Shown one piece after another: positions 6,294 to 15,634 of a DNA stretch of 64,000 bases. Position 1 is the stretch's first letter. Each line of letters starts with the position of its first letter. The notes beneath the pieces were generated by a model that made no database searches, had not been told where the DNA came from, and saw only the letters and a program-made list of their open reading frames with translations. Position numbers and translations under genes: made by a program. The DNA comes from Iningainema tapete BLCC-T55 (GTDB lineage: Bacteria > Cyanobacteriota > Cyanobacteriia > Cyanobacteriales > Nostocaceae). Where the stretch lies: contig NZ_JACXAE010000009.1 of the NCBI RefSeq assembly GCF_014698965.1, forward strand, positions 62,001-126,000. The letters are read 5' to 3'.

Positions 6294-8690
6294 CTACACA
6301 ATTTGTTGCTGACGCTTCTCAATCTTAGTAATCGGTAATAACAACTCATCCTCAATTTTTTGCCGTACCTCACGACTAACATAACAATCGCTATTTAGGC
6401 ACTCCACCAGTAAGACATTGGCATCGTAATACTGCTGAAGTAATTCCTTATGCTGCTTGTTGAACTGCCAATTATGACCAATATTAGCATATTCAATAAT
6501 CACTGCTCTTAATTTCTTCGTCCAGGCTTGACCGTGGGCTTTCCACCATTGCTTGCGTACCTCCCAATCAATTTCAAGGTGAGGGAGTTGAATTCTAAGT
6601 TGTTGCAGTGATTGATGGAATTCAGCGTCGAAGTCATCGATGGCGCTAGCGAGGGCACTATCGAGGTGGCTGGTAAGGGAAATGGCGTTGTAGAGGAAGC
6701 GATCAAGAGCATGGGCGGTGTCGAGAATGCTGTCAAGGTCGAGGGCGAGATTGAGAATGCTGTCGAGGTTGCTGTCAAGAGCGAGGGCGGGATAGTGGTT
6801 GCTATCGAAATCGAGGGCTTTGTAAAGTGCTTGACCGCGAACTTTGATAAGGACGTGGTGGGAGTCTAAGGCGAGGGTAAAGTAAAAAGCTTTAACAGCT
6901 GCTGACTTGTAAGGAACTTCTACAGAATTAGATTTCTGATTTACCCAAACTAAGAACTGCTGCAACTGAGCGCTACTCGCAGCGATCGCATCTACTTTGT
7001 CTTTGATCAACTGCAACAAATGGTCTGCATTAGGCAGCATCTCAACCGCTAGCAAAAATACTTCCCGCCAGCTTTTCTCAGTGATGTGACAAACTAGATT
7101 TTGTAACACCTCCTCTGATGACTGCTTCACAGTAACAATTTCTCTAGCAGTGAAATACTCGTGAAATGTCAGATGAGAAAACGAATAAATCCCCTTGGCT
7201 CGTTCCATCAATAACCCGTGCTGTGCCTCAATTGACTTCAAAACTCTTTCACTATCGAGTTGCAATGCTTCTAAGTCAGTATTGGCCTCAGGCAAATTAA
7301 GAATGTAATCTACTATGTGTTGTTCCGCTACTTTCTGCTTAAAGAAATAGTCACCTTTTGCAAAGGTAGTTAGGGCAATTTTGCTAAGTAAATCTTCTTT
7401 CCGTTGAATTGATAGCTTTTTGTAAACCTGGTCACGATAAATTCCTCGTTTGGCATCCCATTTTTTCAGCAGAGCATCCAGTCCTTCTTTATATAGCTCA
7501 GAACGATTCGCCGGAAAATCTCCTGACTCTTCAAATGTCAAACAAAGCAGTGTCAGCAGTAGCGGACTAGTAGCAAGTTCTTTTATTCTATGATTATCAT
7601 TAAGTCTTTCAATAAAATTTTCTGATTTTACAGCTTTACCCTGAAACCATTTAGTTGCAAAGGTGACAATTTGTTCATTATCAAAATCTGCAACTTCAAC
7701 CTCTGTAAATTTCTCAAAAGTATATTCCTGCGCTGCAAGGCGACAGGTCATGACAAAGTAATTGTCCAGATATTGGTCAGAAAACTCCCGAATCTCCTTC
7801 AAAACGCGACTGCTATCCTCTTGTCTAACTTCGTCCAAGCCGTCAAGAAGAATCAGCATTCTACCCTGACTTAACAATTGTTCAATTAATAATGAGGTAT
7901 TTGTGGGGTGGGCATCCGGAGCGCCCTTTGTCTCTGGCAGGCAAGATGCCTGCTCCACAAGAAAAGTGATATATTCCAGTAATCCCGGTTCATTTTTTGC
8001 TTCAGCAAAGTCTTTAAGGGTGATGAAAATCGGTACGAGATGAGAATGAAACTCACCCCCAATGCATTGAATTGCTAGGTATTTCAAAAATGTGGTTTTA
8101 CCTGCCCCCGGCTTTCCCAATATTATCAGCTTGGGATATTTATTGACCGCCTCCAGTCCAGGCACTCGTTTTTCAGTAATTCTACCCAGTCCAAAGCGCT
8201 CGAAATCCTCGCTCGTAAACTCTTGCAGAAGTTCATCAATTTTTAACCGCCGCCGTCCGGTGATTTTCTCTAGGATATTGACGTTAGTGTAGATATCATT
8301 CAAACCGATGGGGTGAGTCATATCTAGCACCCGCATCGTGCCACAGCGTTCTTGAATACTGAGTTTTATTTTGTCACGTACCTCTTGCACTAACGCATCT
8401 ACGTCTATTTCCTTTTTGGAAGTAGTAGGATTTGATTTCTGATACTCCTTAACTAGGAAATTGTGCAGCCGATAAAATTTACCTGGTCCTTTACCACCGA
8501 TACTAAACTTAGCATAAACTCCTGTCATGCGAGTGCGAAAGGCATTGTGAGAGATATGAAGTGCTTCTGCAACTTCTAGTTCGTCATCGTTGTCGCCACT
8601 AAACAGTTCTACAAAAGCCACCTCCTGTTCTGGAGAAAGTTGATAATTACGCGCCATCTGTGTCAAAAAATCACGCGGTAACGGTTGCAT
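6294..8690 (-). CDS. NACHT-domain STAND NTPase
   Basis: A 798-residue NLR-like protein. Residues 1-80 form a helix-turn-helix-like domain (SPEQEVAFVELFSG, then VAEALHISHNAFRTRM) of the kind seen at the N-terminus of many cyanobacterial NACHT proteins. The NACHT domain has Walker A GKPGAGKTTFLK near residue 190, Walker B MLILLDGLDEV near 277 and a sensor-like MTCRLAAQEY. Residues about 610-680 are a degenerate repeat of ALDSNLD-type units. The end (LLVECLNSDCYVSREVRQKI) resembles the short C-terminal domains (NCH2/SNaCT type) of bacterial NACHTs. Bacterial NACHT proteins include antiphage defence proteins; that role is inferred here. Between Walker A and B lies a 20-codon palindromic insertion. 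Confidence 0.85.
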   Translation of the reverse strand: MQPLPRDFLTQMARNYQLSPEQEVAFVELFSGDNDDELEVAEALHISHNAFRTRMTGVYAKFSIGGKGPGKFYRLHNFLVKEYQKSNPTTSKKEIDVDALVQEVRDKIKLSIQERCGTMRVLDMTHPIGLNDIYTNVNILEKITGRRRLKIDELLQEFTSEDFERFGLGRITEKRVPGLEAVNKYPKLIILGKPGAGKTTFLKYLAIQCIGGEFHSHLVPIFITLKDFAEAKNEPGLLEYITFLVEQASCLPETKGAPDAHPTNTSLLIEQLLSQGRMLILLDGLDEVRQEDSSRVLKEIREFSDQYLDNYFVMTCRLAAQEYTFEKFTEVEVADFDNEQIVTFATKWFQGKAVKSENFIERLNDNHRIKELATSPLLLTLLCLTFEESGDFPANRSELYKEGLDALLKKWDAKRGIYRDQVYKKLSIQRKEDLLSKIALTTFAKGDYFFKQKVAEQHIVDYILNLPEANTDLEALQLDSERVLKSIEAQHGLLMERAKGIYSFSHLTFHEYFTAREIVTVKQSSEEVLQNLVCHITEKSWREVFLLAVEMLPNADHLLQLIKDKVDAIAASSAQLQQFLVWVNQKSNSVEVPYKSAAVKAFYFTLALDSHHVLIKVRGQALYKALDFDSNHYPALALDSNLDSILNLALDLDSILDTAHALDRFLYNAISLTSHLDSALASAIDDFDAEFHQSLQQLRIQLPHLEIDWEVRKQWWKAHGQAWTKKLRAVIIEYANIGHNWQFNKQHKELLQQYYDANVLLVECLNSDCYVSREVRQKIEDELLLPITKIEKRQQQIV
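7901..7960. repeat. Palindromic repeat inserted in the NACHT coding sequence
   Basis: The ends TTGTGGGGTGGGCATC and GATGCCTGCTCCACAA are imperfect inverted repeats. The intervening part contains GCGCCC and GGCAGGCAAGATGCC, typical of a small dispersed element of Nostoc-type genomes. It is 60 bases long and translates in frame as EQASCLPETKGAPDAHPT, so it adds about 20 residues without breaking the gene. Confidence 0.65.
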
Positions 8691-8806
8691 TGGCTAAACT
8701 CATAATCTCATAAAAGCCAGTATAGCTAAGAATTACAGTTATGTAAGGCAATGTTAGGCTATGTCAGCCTAAGTTTGAGCGAAATCTCCCAGATGTAGTT
8801 GAGACA

Positions 8807-9052
8807 GTGGATTTACTGAATCCAAATGAGGTTATCGCCATGTGCGTTGATGTAATTTCTCTCGTCTTGCTTGTCATTGTGGAAAAGTCTGCTGAGATTA
8901 TCTTAGAGTTGTTACTGAAAAAATTTTGGGAGTGGGTGCTAAGTGATGATAATCTTAAACGTCTGGTCACTTCGTTTAAACTTCAAATTTTAGTGCTTTA
9001 CTTAGACTGGTTACTGCAAAAGCCACACTATCGCAAAAATTTTGAAGAATAG
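8807..9052 (+). CDS. Small hydrophobic-helix protein, unknown
   Basis: An 81-residue protein starting at GTG 8807, or possibly ATG 8840. It has a Val/Leu/Ile-rich segment (VISLVLLVIVEKSAEIILELLL) that could be a membrane or amphipathic helix, then a charged tail rich in Trp, Lys and Leu. No family is recognised. It faces away from the NACHT gene across a 116-base gap, so it could belong to the same locus. Coding status is uncertain. Confidence 0.4.
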   Translation: MDLLNPNEVIAMCVDVISLVLLVIVEKSAEIILELLLKKFWEWVLSDDNLKRLVTSFKLQILVLYLDWLLQKPHYRKNFEE

Positions 9053-9071
9053 AAGTCACGGCTAGATTAAA

Positions 9072-9094
9072 AAACCCGCGATGATCGCAGGTTT
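9072..9094. terminator. Hairpin after the 81-residue gene
   Basis: AAACCCGCGAT (9072-9082) and ATCGCAGGTTT (9084-9094) pair with one mismatch. On the minus strand the stem is followed by a run of T, on the plus strand by GAATAC. It lies 20 bases after the stop at 9052 and could end transcription in either direction. Confidence 0.5.
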
Positions 9095-9139
9095 GAATAC
9101 TTGAAGTGCGTCTAGAATAGACATCTGGTGAAAATGTAG

Positions 9140-9167
9140 GTAGAGACGCGAAATTTCGCGTCTCTAC
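9140..9167. repeat. Perfect 28-bp palindrome, GTAGAGACG family
   Basis: GTAGAGACGCGAAA is followed directly by its exact complement TTTCGCGTCTCTAC. Related palindromes with the same GTAGAGACG/CGTCTCTAC ends occur at 28855-28884 and 63675-63703, and a degenerate coding copy at 51976-52003. This marks a dispersed repeat family. Confidence 0.7.
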
Positions 9168-9333
9168 AAGGGTTTGAATTGACACATAATTATTTTTTAC
9201 TACATGCTTAATCAGCGATCGCTCACTCCGAGAGGTTACATGTTACTTCTCTACTACAGAATTTTCGTAAATCATTTAGAATTGCTATATATTATAGTGC
9301 GATTCCACCCTAACCTGTAAGCGCGAAAAACTT

Positions 9334-9609
9334 ATGACAAAAACTGAAATCTTGGCAGCACTCAAGCAAATGAAAACTGAAGAACGATTGGAAATCATCG
9401 AAGCGGCTTCTCGGATGATGCGCGAAGAGATAGAAGAAAAGGCACAACGCAAAGCCGAGAAGAAGAAGCGACTGAGGGAAGCAGTTGAGAAAGCCATCCC
9501 AGATTATATGCCAGGAGGTGCACTGTATGATTTATGGTCATCTGATAGCGAAGACTATTACGCTTCTGAAGAAGAAGCTCTTAGAGCCGGAGTAAAAACC
9601 GATGCATAG
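9334..9609 (+). CDS. Antitoxin of a MazF-type pair
   Basis: A 91-residue, highly charged helical protein (MTKTEILAALKQMKTEERLE, then a Glu/Lys/Arg-rich coil REEIEEKAQRKAEKKKRLRE). The acidic C-terminus contains DLWSSDSEDYYASEEEALRAG. It overlaps the MazF-like toxin gene by 8 bases, the usual antitoxin-first order. The helical N-terminus probably binds operator DNA or dimerises, while the acidic tail wraps the toxin; this is inferred from the arrangement. Confidence 0.75.
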   Translation: MTKTEILAALKQMKTEERLEIIEAASRMMREEIEEKAQRKAEKKKRLREAVEKAIPDYMPGGALYDLWSSDSEDYYASEEEALRAGVKTDA

Positions 9610-9946
9610 AGGTGAAGTTTGGCTTGTCCGACTTGATCCTACAGTTGGTGATGAAATTGGCAAGATTCGTCCAGTAGTGATTGTGAGTGATGAAACAGTG
9701 GGACTTTTACAACTAAAGGTAATTGTCCCTATTACTGAATGGAAAGAACGTTATGCAATTAGAGATTGGATGGTACAAATAGACGAAAGTGCAGAAAATG
9801 GATTGACTAAACTTTCCGCTGCTGACACTTTTCAAGTGCGCTCAATCTCACAAGAAAGGTTCATCCAGCAATTGGGAAGAATGGATGATGTAGCGATGCA
9901 AGAAATTAGCGAAGTTTTGGCTGTCGTCTTGAATATAAATGAATAG
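9602..9946 (+). CDS. mazF: MazF/PemK-family mRNA interferase toxin
   Basis: A 114-residue protein with the MazF/PemK signature: RGEVWLVRLDPTVGDEIGKI, RPVVIVSDE, VIVPITEW and a C-terminal helix beginning MDDVAMQEISEVLAVVL. These toxins cleave mRNA at short motifs when their labile antitoxin is lost. The length is normal, so it looks intact. It starts inside the end of the antitoxin gene (8-base overlap), implying translational coupling. Autoregulation by the complex is usual in the family but no operator was identified here. Confidence 0.9.
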   Translation: MHRGEVWLVRLDPTVGDEIGKIRPVVIVSDETVGLLQLKVIVPITEWKERYAIRDWMVQIDESAENGLTKLSAADTFQVRSISQERFIQQLGRMDDVAMQEISEVLAVVLNINE

Positions 9947-10197
9947 AATTTGCTGTTACCCTCATTTTCGTCTCCAATTCAAGCAAGTAAAAGCAGGTTG
10001 AACGTCAAGAAAGTTTAACTTGAATCCGATTTTGGTAAAATTTTTAGCCTACTAAGAAAAATCTATTCAATTTATTGTAAATATTTGTAAATTTGCTGGA
10101 TAAAAAGCTAAAAACTTGATTTTTACGTAGTAAAACTGGCAGAATAGAGCATATGTACTTGTATTTATTAAAAGTTAGGTGTGGTGTCAAACTCTGA

Positions 10198-13100
10198 ATG
10201 ATTCCAATACAATTAACTCTAAAAAACTTCCTCAGTTACCGTGATGCAACTTTAGATTTTCGCGGTTTGCATACGGCTTGCATTGGCGGAGCAAATGGCG
10301 CTGGTAAATCTTCTCTACTTGAAGCGATTACTTGGGCAATTTGGGGTGAAAGTAGAGCAGCAACAGAAGATGACGTGATTCATACTGGCGCAAAAGAAGT
10401 TCGGGTAGATTTCATCTTTCAAACCAATGGGCAACAATACCGAGTTATTCGTACTCGCCAACGAGGTGGTAGTGGTGCGTTAGAATTTCAAGTAGAAACA
10501 CCAAATGAGTTTCGCGCAATTACGGGCAAAGGCGTAAGGGCGACACAAGATTTGATTCTAGAACATATCAAGCTGGATTACGATACATTTATTAATTCTG
10601 CTTACCTGCGTCAAGGTCGAGCAGATGAATTCATGCTCAAACGCCCCAGCGAACGCAAGGAGATTTTAGCAGAGTTGTTGAAACTCAATCAATATGATGA
10701 GTTGGAAGAACGGGCAAAAGAATTGTCTCGTCAGTTTAAAGCTAGAGCGGAAGAGCTAGAAAGATCGCTCGAGACGATGAAAGCTCAACTACAGCAGCAC
10801 TCTACCATCGCCCAACAACGAACAGAGCTAGAAACAGAAATTAACCAACTGCAACAGACACAACAATTTGACAACATCCAATTACAAAGTTTGCAAGTTG
10901 TGCAGCACCAACGCCAAACCTGGGAAGAACAACTTAACTTTGTCAGGCAGCAATATCAGAATCTTACCTCAGATTGCGATCGCCTCCAACAAGAACACTC
11001 AGAAATTACCACCCAGCGAGCCTTACTAGAAGAACTCACTTCTGTGCAAGCAGAAATTCAAGCCGGATACAATCAATATCAAATTCTCCAATCTCAAGAA
11101 GAAACGTTTGCCACTAAATTTGAAGAATACACCAAAGCAGAAGGAGCGCGTCAACGTTTATCACAGCAACTTACCAAACAAATTAATGATATCGAGCGAC
11201 AACTGCAACACGCAGAAGCCCAACTAGAAACCTTAGAGCAACAAGAGTCAGAAGTTCAGCAAACTCTGAGTAAATCAGATGAAGTAGAAGCAGCTTTAGC
11301 ACAACTAGCATCGGCACGAGAGCGTGTTGCTCGGTTCGATCAATTACAATTACAAGTATCACCACTCCTACAACAGCGCTCCAATTTGCAAAGTCAAATA
11401 GATCGCGTTCATGCTAGTTTAGTAGCACGACTAGAACAAATTCAAGCCACAGAAAACCAACTGCAACGGCAACAAAGACGCCAACCACAACTGCAACAAG
11501 CAGTAATGGAAGTAGCAGTACAAATTGAAGAACTAGAGAAAAAACGGGTTTATCTACAACGAGTACAGGAAAAAGGACAGGATAGGCGTCGCTTAATTGA
11601 ACGTTTGCAAGATCATCAACGGGAGTATGAAAAACTACTAGGAGAATTACAGCAAAAGCTGCAAATGCTCCAGAATCCCAATGCTATTTGTCCTTTGTGT
11701 GAACGTCCTTTAGATGAACATCATTGGAATCGCGTAGTGGATAAAACTAAAGTAGAGTATAAAGACACTGAGGACGAACTATGGATAATCCGGGAACGAA
11801 TGGCAGTTTCTGATAGAGAAATTCAAGTACTTCGCCAAGAATACCGGGAAATATCGCAACTTTTATCCCCTTATGATACTCTACGTGAACAACGAGGTCA
11901 ACTAGCAGCACAGTTAGAAGTTACAACTGATGTTGAACAACAACTACAACAAATAGTTGCGCAAAAGCAGCAATTAGAGCGCTGTCTACAAGTTGGTGAT
12001 TATGCTCATGACAAACAAGCAGAACTACAACACCTAGAACAATATCTGCAACAACTCAATTATAGTGAACAAGATCATGCTCTAGCTCGGAATGAAGTTG
12101 AACGGTGGCGGTGGGCAGAGATTAGACTCTCGCAGGTTAAAGATGCGGCTAAGCGACAAGCGCAGATAGCAGTAAGAAAACCAGAAATTGAAGCACAAAT
12201 TGCTGCAATACAAGTCAAAATTCAACAGGAGAAAATCAACTCAGACTGTGCCAGACAAATAGCTGCTCTGGAGGAACGCATTGCGTCTATTGGTTACAAC
12301 ACAGAACAGCATAACAAACTACGTATGGCTGTACGTCAAGCTCAATCTTGGCAGTTACGCTATCAACACCTGCAAGGAGCGCAACAGCAATATCCACAGT
12401 TAAGTAGAAGAGTGCAAGAAATCGAGGTATCTTTACAGGCAAGATTAAGTGAACGGCAAAAATTTAAGAGTCAACTCGAAAGTCTTGTCAATCAAATGAA
12501 AGAAGTAGCCAACCCAACTGCGCAAATTCAAGCTATAGAGCAGCAGATGGCAACACGTAGACGAGAACTTGATGAACAAATCACCCAATTTGGACGCTTA
12601 CAGCAGCTTGCTCACCAGTTAGAAATGCTACAAGTTCAGTATGAGCAACAACTGCAACAACTCCAAGAAACAAAGCGGCAATACCGTATTTATCAGGAAT
12701 TAGCGCAAGCGTTTGGTAAAAATGGTATCCAGTCATTGATGATTGAAAATGTTTTACCTCAATTAGAAGCTGAGACAAATCAACTTTTATCGCGGTTGAG
12801 TGCTAATCAATTGCATGTTCAATTTGTCACACAAAAGGCGGGGCGGAGTGGTAAGGCAACAAAGAAAAATGCTAAGCTAATTGAGACTTTAGATATTGTA
12901 ATTGCTGATGCCAGAGGAACACGAGCTTATGAAACTTACTCTGGAGGAGAAGCTTTTAGAATTAATTTTGCCATCCGTTTGGCTTTGGCGAAATTGTTGG
13001 CGCAGCGAGCAGGGGCGGCGTTGCAACTACTAATTATTGATGAAGGGTTTGGTACACAAGATGCAGAAGGATGTGATCGCCTGATTGCTGCAATTAATGC

Positions 13101-13224
13101 GATCGCTGCTGATTTCGCCTGTATACTCGCTGTTACTCACATGCCTCACCTCAAAGAAGCCTTTCAAGCTCGGATTGAGGTGAATAAAACTCAGGATGGT
13201 TCCCAAATCAGTTTGTTGATTTAA
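10198..13224 (+). CDS. sbcC: SbcC/Rad50-type ATPase, exonuclease subunit
   Basis: A 1008-residue SMC-like protein. Walker A GGANGAGKSSLLEAITWAIW is near residue 33. Two long Gln/Glu/Leu-rich coiled-coil arms flank a zinc hook CPLCERPLDEHHW near residue 498. The signature motif ETYSGGEAFR and Walker B LLIIDEGFGTQD lie close to the C-terminus, followed by VTHMPHLKEAF. With SbcD the protein forms a nuclease complex that opens hairpins and processes DNA ends. The sbcD gene is not adjacent, which is common in cyanobacteria. A 250-base AT-rich gap before the ATG should hold its promoter. Confidence 0.93.
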   Translation: MIPIQLTLKNFLSYRDATLDFRGLHTACIGGANGAGKSSLLEAITWAIWGESRAATEDDVIHTGAKEVRVDFIFQTNGQQYRVIRTRQRGGSGALEFQVETPNEFRAITGKGVRATQDLILEHIKLDYDTFINSAYLRQGRADEFMLKRPSERKEILAELLKLNQYDELEERAKELSRQFKARAEELERSLETMKAQLQQHSTIAQQRTELETEINQLQQTQQFDNIQLQSLQVVQHQRQTWEEQLNFVRQQYQNLTSDCDRLQQEHSEITTQRALLEELTSVQAEIQAGYNQYQILQSQEETFATKFEEYTKAEGARQRLSQQLTKQINDIERQLQHAEAQLETLEQQESEVQQTLSKSDEVEAALAQLASARERVARFDQLQLQVSPLLQQRSNLQSQIDRVHASLVARLEQIQATENQLQRQQRRQPQLQQAVMEVAVQIEELEKKRVYLQRVQEKGQDRRRLIERLQDHQREYEKLLGELQQKLQMLQNPNAICPLCERPLDEHHWNRVVDKTKVEYKDTEDELWIIRERMAVSDREIQVLRQEYREISQLLSPYDTLREQRGQLAAQLEVTTDVEQQLQQIVAQKQQLERCLQVGDYAHDKQAELQHLEQYLQQLNYSEQDHALARNEVERWRWAEIRLSQVKDAAKRQAQIAVRKPEIEAQIAAIQVKIQQEKINSDCARQIAALEERIASIGYNTEQHNKLRMAVRQAQSWQLRYQHLQGAQQQYPQLSRRVQEIEVSLQARLSERQKFKSQLESLVNQMKEVANPTAQIQAIEQQMATRRRELDEQITQFGRLQQLAHQLEMLQVQYEQQLQQLQETKRQYRIYQELAQAFGKNGIQSLMIENVLPQLEAETNQLLSRLSANQLHVQFVTQKAGRSGKATKKNAKLIETLDIVIADARGTRAYETYSGGEAFRINFAIRLALAKLLAQRAGAALQLLIIDEGFGTQDAEGCDRLIAAINAIAADFACILAVTHMPHLKEAFQARIEVNKTQDGSQISLLI

Positions 13225-13370
13225 CTACCAGTATTAATACTGATATTATCCACACAGATTTCATCCGTAACGCTGGAACGAACAACTGTATTTCATTAAC
13301 GTGCTGCTATATTGGTTTTTCAACTATAAAATAGCAGCACAGACATTTGTGCTTGCTAACAGTTGTACCA

Positions 13371-15479
13371 ATGAATGATGTGTTATTTACTCTAACAAAA
13401 AGTAAGACCTTAACTCAAGGTGATTTGAATAGTGCCTTAGACGAAATTACATTTGCAGCTGCCAATACTCTTAAAGTAGAGCGAGTGAGTGTGTGGTTAT
13501 ATAATAGCGATCGCTCTAAAATTCACTGCCTTAAACTCTACGAAAAAAGCCTTAACCGCTACACGTCTGGTATGCAGCTAAAAGCAGTTAGCTATCCTGC
13601 ATACTTCAAAGCCTTAGAAACACAGCGTACCATCGCTGCTCACGATGCTTATACAGATCCTCGTACTAGCGAATTTGCTGTAGAATATCTTCCGGCTTTG
13701 GGAGTAACATCTTTATTAGATGCACCAATCTGGCAAGAAGGTGAAATGGTTGGTGTGATATGTCATGAACATACTGGAACAATACGCCAGTGGACTTTGG
13801 CAGAACAAAATTTTGCAGGTTGCATTGCTGATTTAATCTCTTTAGCATTGGAAGCTAGTGAACGTCAAAAAGCACAAACAACATTAGCAAAACGGGAACG
13901 CTACTTAGCAACACTGGTAGAAGTGCAAAGACTGCTGCTTGCCGAGCATAGTGATGGCAATTGTTATGCACAAATTATCGAACAACTAGGACTCGCCTCC
14001 GGCGCGAGTCGCGTTTATCTATTTGAAAACTACTATTTTCCGAATAGAGACTTTTTGAGTAGTCAAAGTTACCTGTGGTACGCTCAAGATATTTATGCGC
14101 TCGCAAACCCAGCAGAAAAATTTACCTTAGCATCCGTTTTACCTCGGTGGGCAGAAGTTTTAGGAAAAGGTGAAATCATTGCTAGCATCGTTGCTGAGTT
14201 ACCAGAATCAGAAAGAGAAATTCTTAGTAGGCAAAAAACTCTTTCCATCTTGGTATTGCCTTTAAAGGTGAACAACCAATTTTGGGGTTTTATTGGCTTT
14301 GACAATTGTGTAGAAGCACGTTTGTGGGAGGCATTAGAAATAGATTTGCTTGGCGCTGCCGTCGCTGCCATCTCGCTACATTTAGAAAGAGCATTAGCAC
14401 AGCAGCATCTCGCACAAGCTAAAGAAGAATTAGAAATTCGAGTAGAAAGACGAACAAAGGCTTTAAAAAAAGCAAATCAACAATTATTAGTAGAAATTGC
14501 TGAACGTACTGCTGCTCAGCGTGCTCAAGCTCATCTTTACGCTCAAGCGCAAGAAGCTGCTGCCGTCGCCCAGCAACACAGTCAAAAGTTGCAGCAAGCT
14601 TTAGAAGAACTGACAAAAGCTCAAAGTTTGATCGTTCAAAGTGAGAAAATGTCATCGCTAGGTCAATTAGTTGCTGGTGTCGCTCACGAGATTAACAACC
14701 CTATTAGTTTCATCTCTGGCAATCTAGCACATGCTAACCAGTATATACTAGAATTGCTAGATATTTTGCACCTGTATCAAGAATATTATCCTGAACCTGC
14801 ACCAACTATTCAACAGCTATCAGATCATATTGATTTGGACTTTTTGTTGATGGATGTGCCCAAGCTTTTAACATCAATGCAGGTAGGCGCTCAGCGCATT
14901 AGCCAGATTGTTATTTCTCTGAGAAATTTTGCTCGCTTAGACGAAGCTGATTTGAAAAGCGTCAATCTCCATGAAGGCATCGACAACACTTTGTTAATAT
15001 TACAGCATCGACTCAAGTTTGGCGATCGCCATCGCGAAATTCAAATTATTAAAGATTACGGCAACTTGCCTGCTGTCGAGTGCTACCCAGGCAAGCTTAA
15101 CCAAGTATTTATGAATATTATTAATAATGCGATCGATGCTTTGACAAATAGGGAATGGCAAATCAAAAATGAGAAAATTTCCAATTCCCCATACCCCATG
15201 CCCACTATTTGGATTCGCACAGAAGTTTCTCCTCCTCGTCATGTACGTGTGCGCATAGCAGATAACGGTGTAGGAATGAGTGAAGATATCAAAGCAAGAG
15301 TATTCGATCCGTTTTTTACTACCAAACCTGTGGGCAGTGGCACTGGTTTAGGTTTATCTATTAGCTATCAAATAGTAGTAGAACATCAAGGTGTTTTAAG
15401 CTGTACTTCAGAGCCAGGGCAAGGAACTGAGTTTTGCATTGAAATTCCCATTTGTCAAACTAGCTCTTGTTCCCGTTGA
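13371..15479 (+). CDS. GAF-domain sensor histidine kinase
   Basis: About 702 residues from the ATG at 13371 (a TTG at 13347 would add 8 residues). The first GAF domain covers about residues 1-170 ([26 protein letters not shown]). A second GAF region is around 185-345 ([19 protein letters not shown]). A coiled coil leads to a HisKA-type H-box [20 protein letters not shown] (His near residue 440) and a HATPase domain with [16 protein letters not shown] and GTGLGLS. The kinase half is closely related to that of the 1782-residue hybrid at 50332. Between the N-box and the next strand it carries an extra segment derived from a DNA repeat. Ligand and partner regulator are unknown. Confidence 0.88.
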   Translation: MNDVLFTLTKSKTLTQGDLNSALDEITFAAANTLKVERVSVWLYNSDRSKIHCLKLYEKSLNRYTSGMQLKAVSYPAYFKALETQRTIAAHDAYTDPRTSEFAVEYLPALGVTSLLDAPIWQEGEMVGVICHEHTGTIRQWTLAEQNFAGCIADLISLALEASERQKAQTTLAKRERYLATLVEVQRLLLAEHSDGNCYAQIIEQLGLASGASRVYLFENYYFPNRDFLSSQSYLWYAQDIYALANPAEKFTLASVLPRWAEVLGKGEIIASIVAELPESEREILSRQKTLSILVLPLKVNNQFWGFIGFDNCVEARLWEALEIDLLGAAVAAISLHLERALAQQHLAQAKEELEIRVERRTKALKKANQQLLVEIAERTAAQRAQAHLYAQAQEAAAVAQQHSQKLQQALEELTKAQSLIVQSEKMSSLGQLVAGVAHEINNPISFISGNLAHANQYILELLDILHLYQEYYPEPAPTIQQLSDHIDLDFLLMDVPKLLTSMQVGAQRISQIVISLRNFARLDEADLKSVNLHEGIDNTLLILQHRLKFGDRHREIQIIKDYGNLPAVECYPGKLNQVFMNIINNAIDALTNREWQIKNEKISNSPYPMPTIWIRTEVSPPRHVRVRIADNGVGMSEDIKARVFDPFFTTKPVGSGTGLGLSISYQIVVEHQGVLSCTSEPGQGTEFCIEIPICQTSSCSR
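15147..15203 (+). repeat. CCCCAT-type repeat inserted in a histidine kinase gene
   Basis: The stretch GGGAATGGCA ... CCAATTCCCCATACCCCATGCCC resembles the reiterated ATTCCCCAT repeats of filamentous cyanobacteria. In the protein it gives [19 protein letters not shown] between AIDAL and TIWIRTE. The related kinase at 50332 has only a short linker (EESFVEGQ) at this point, so an in-frame insertion of roughly 12 residues is the simplest reading. Confidence 0.5.
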
Positions 15480-15634
15480 AACATCAGCGTATCCGTAATA
15501 ATTTTGACTTTTGAATGCGTGACTCTTGAGAAGCGACTGACTTGTGTCTGCTGCCTTACGGTACAGATAGCTAGGAGATAAGGTTATATGTGGCAAAATT
15601 AAAGATAATTCATATTATTATTGGTTAACTAGTA

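Noticed and set aside
6612-6869. 85-codon plus-strand frame rich in Glu/Val/Gly
   Set aside because: Mirror of the ALD repeat in the NACHT gene; no independent start signal.
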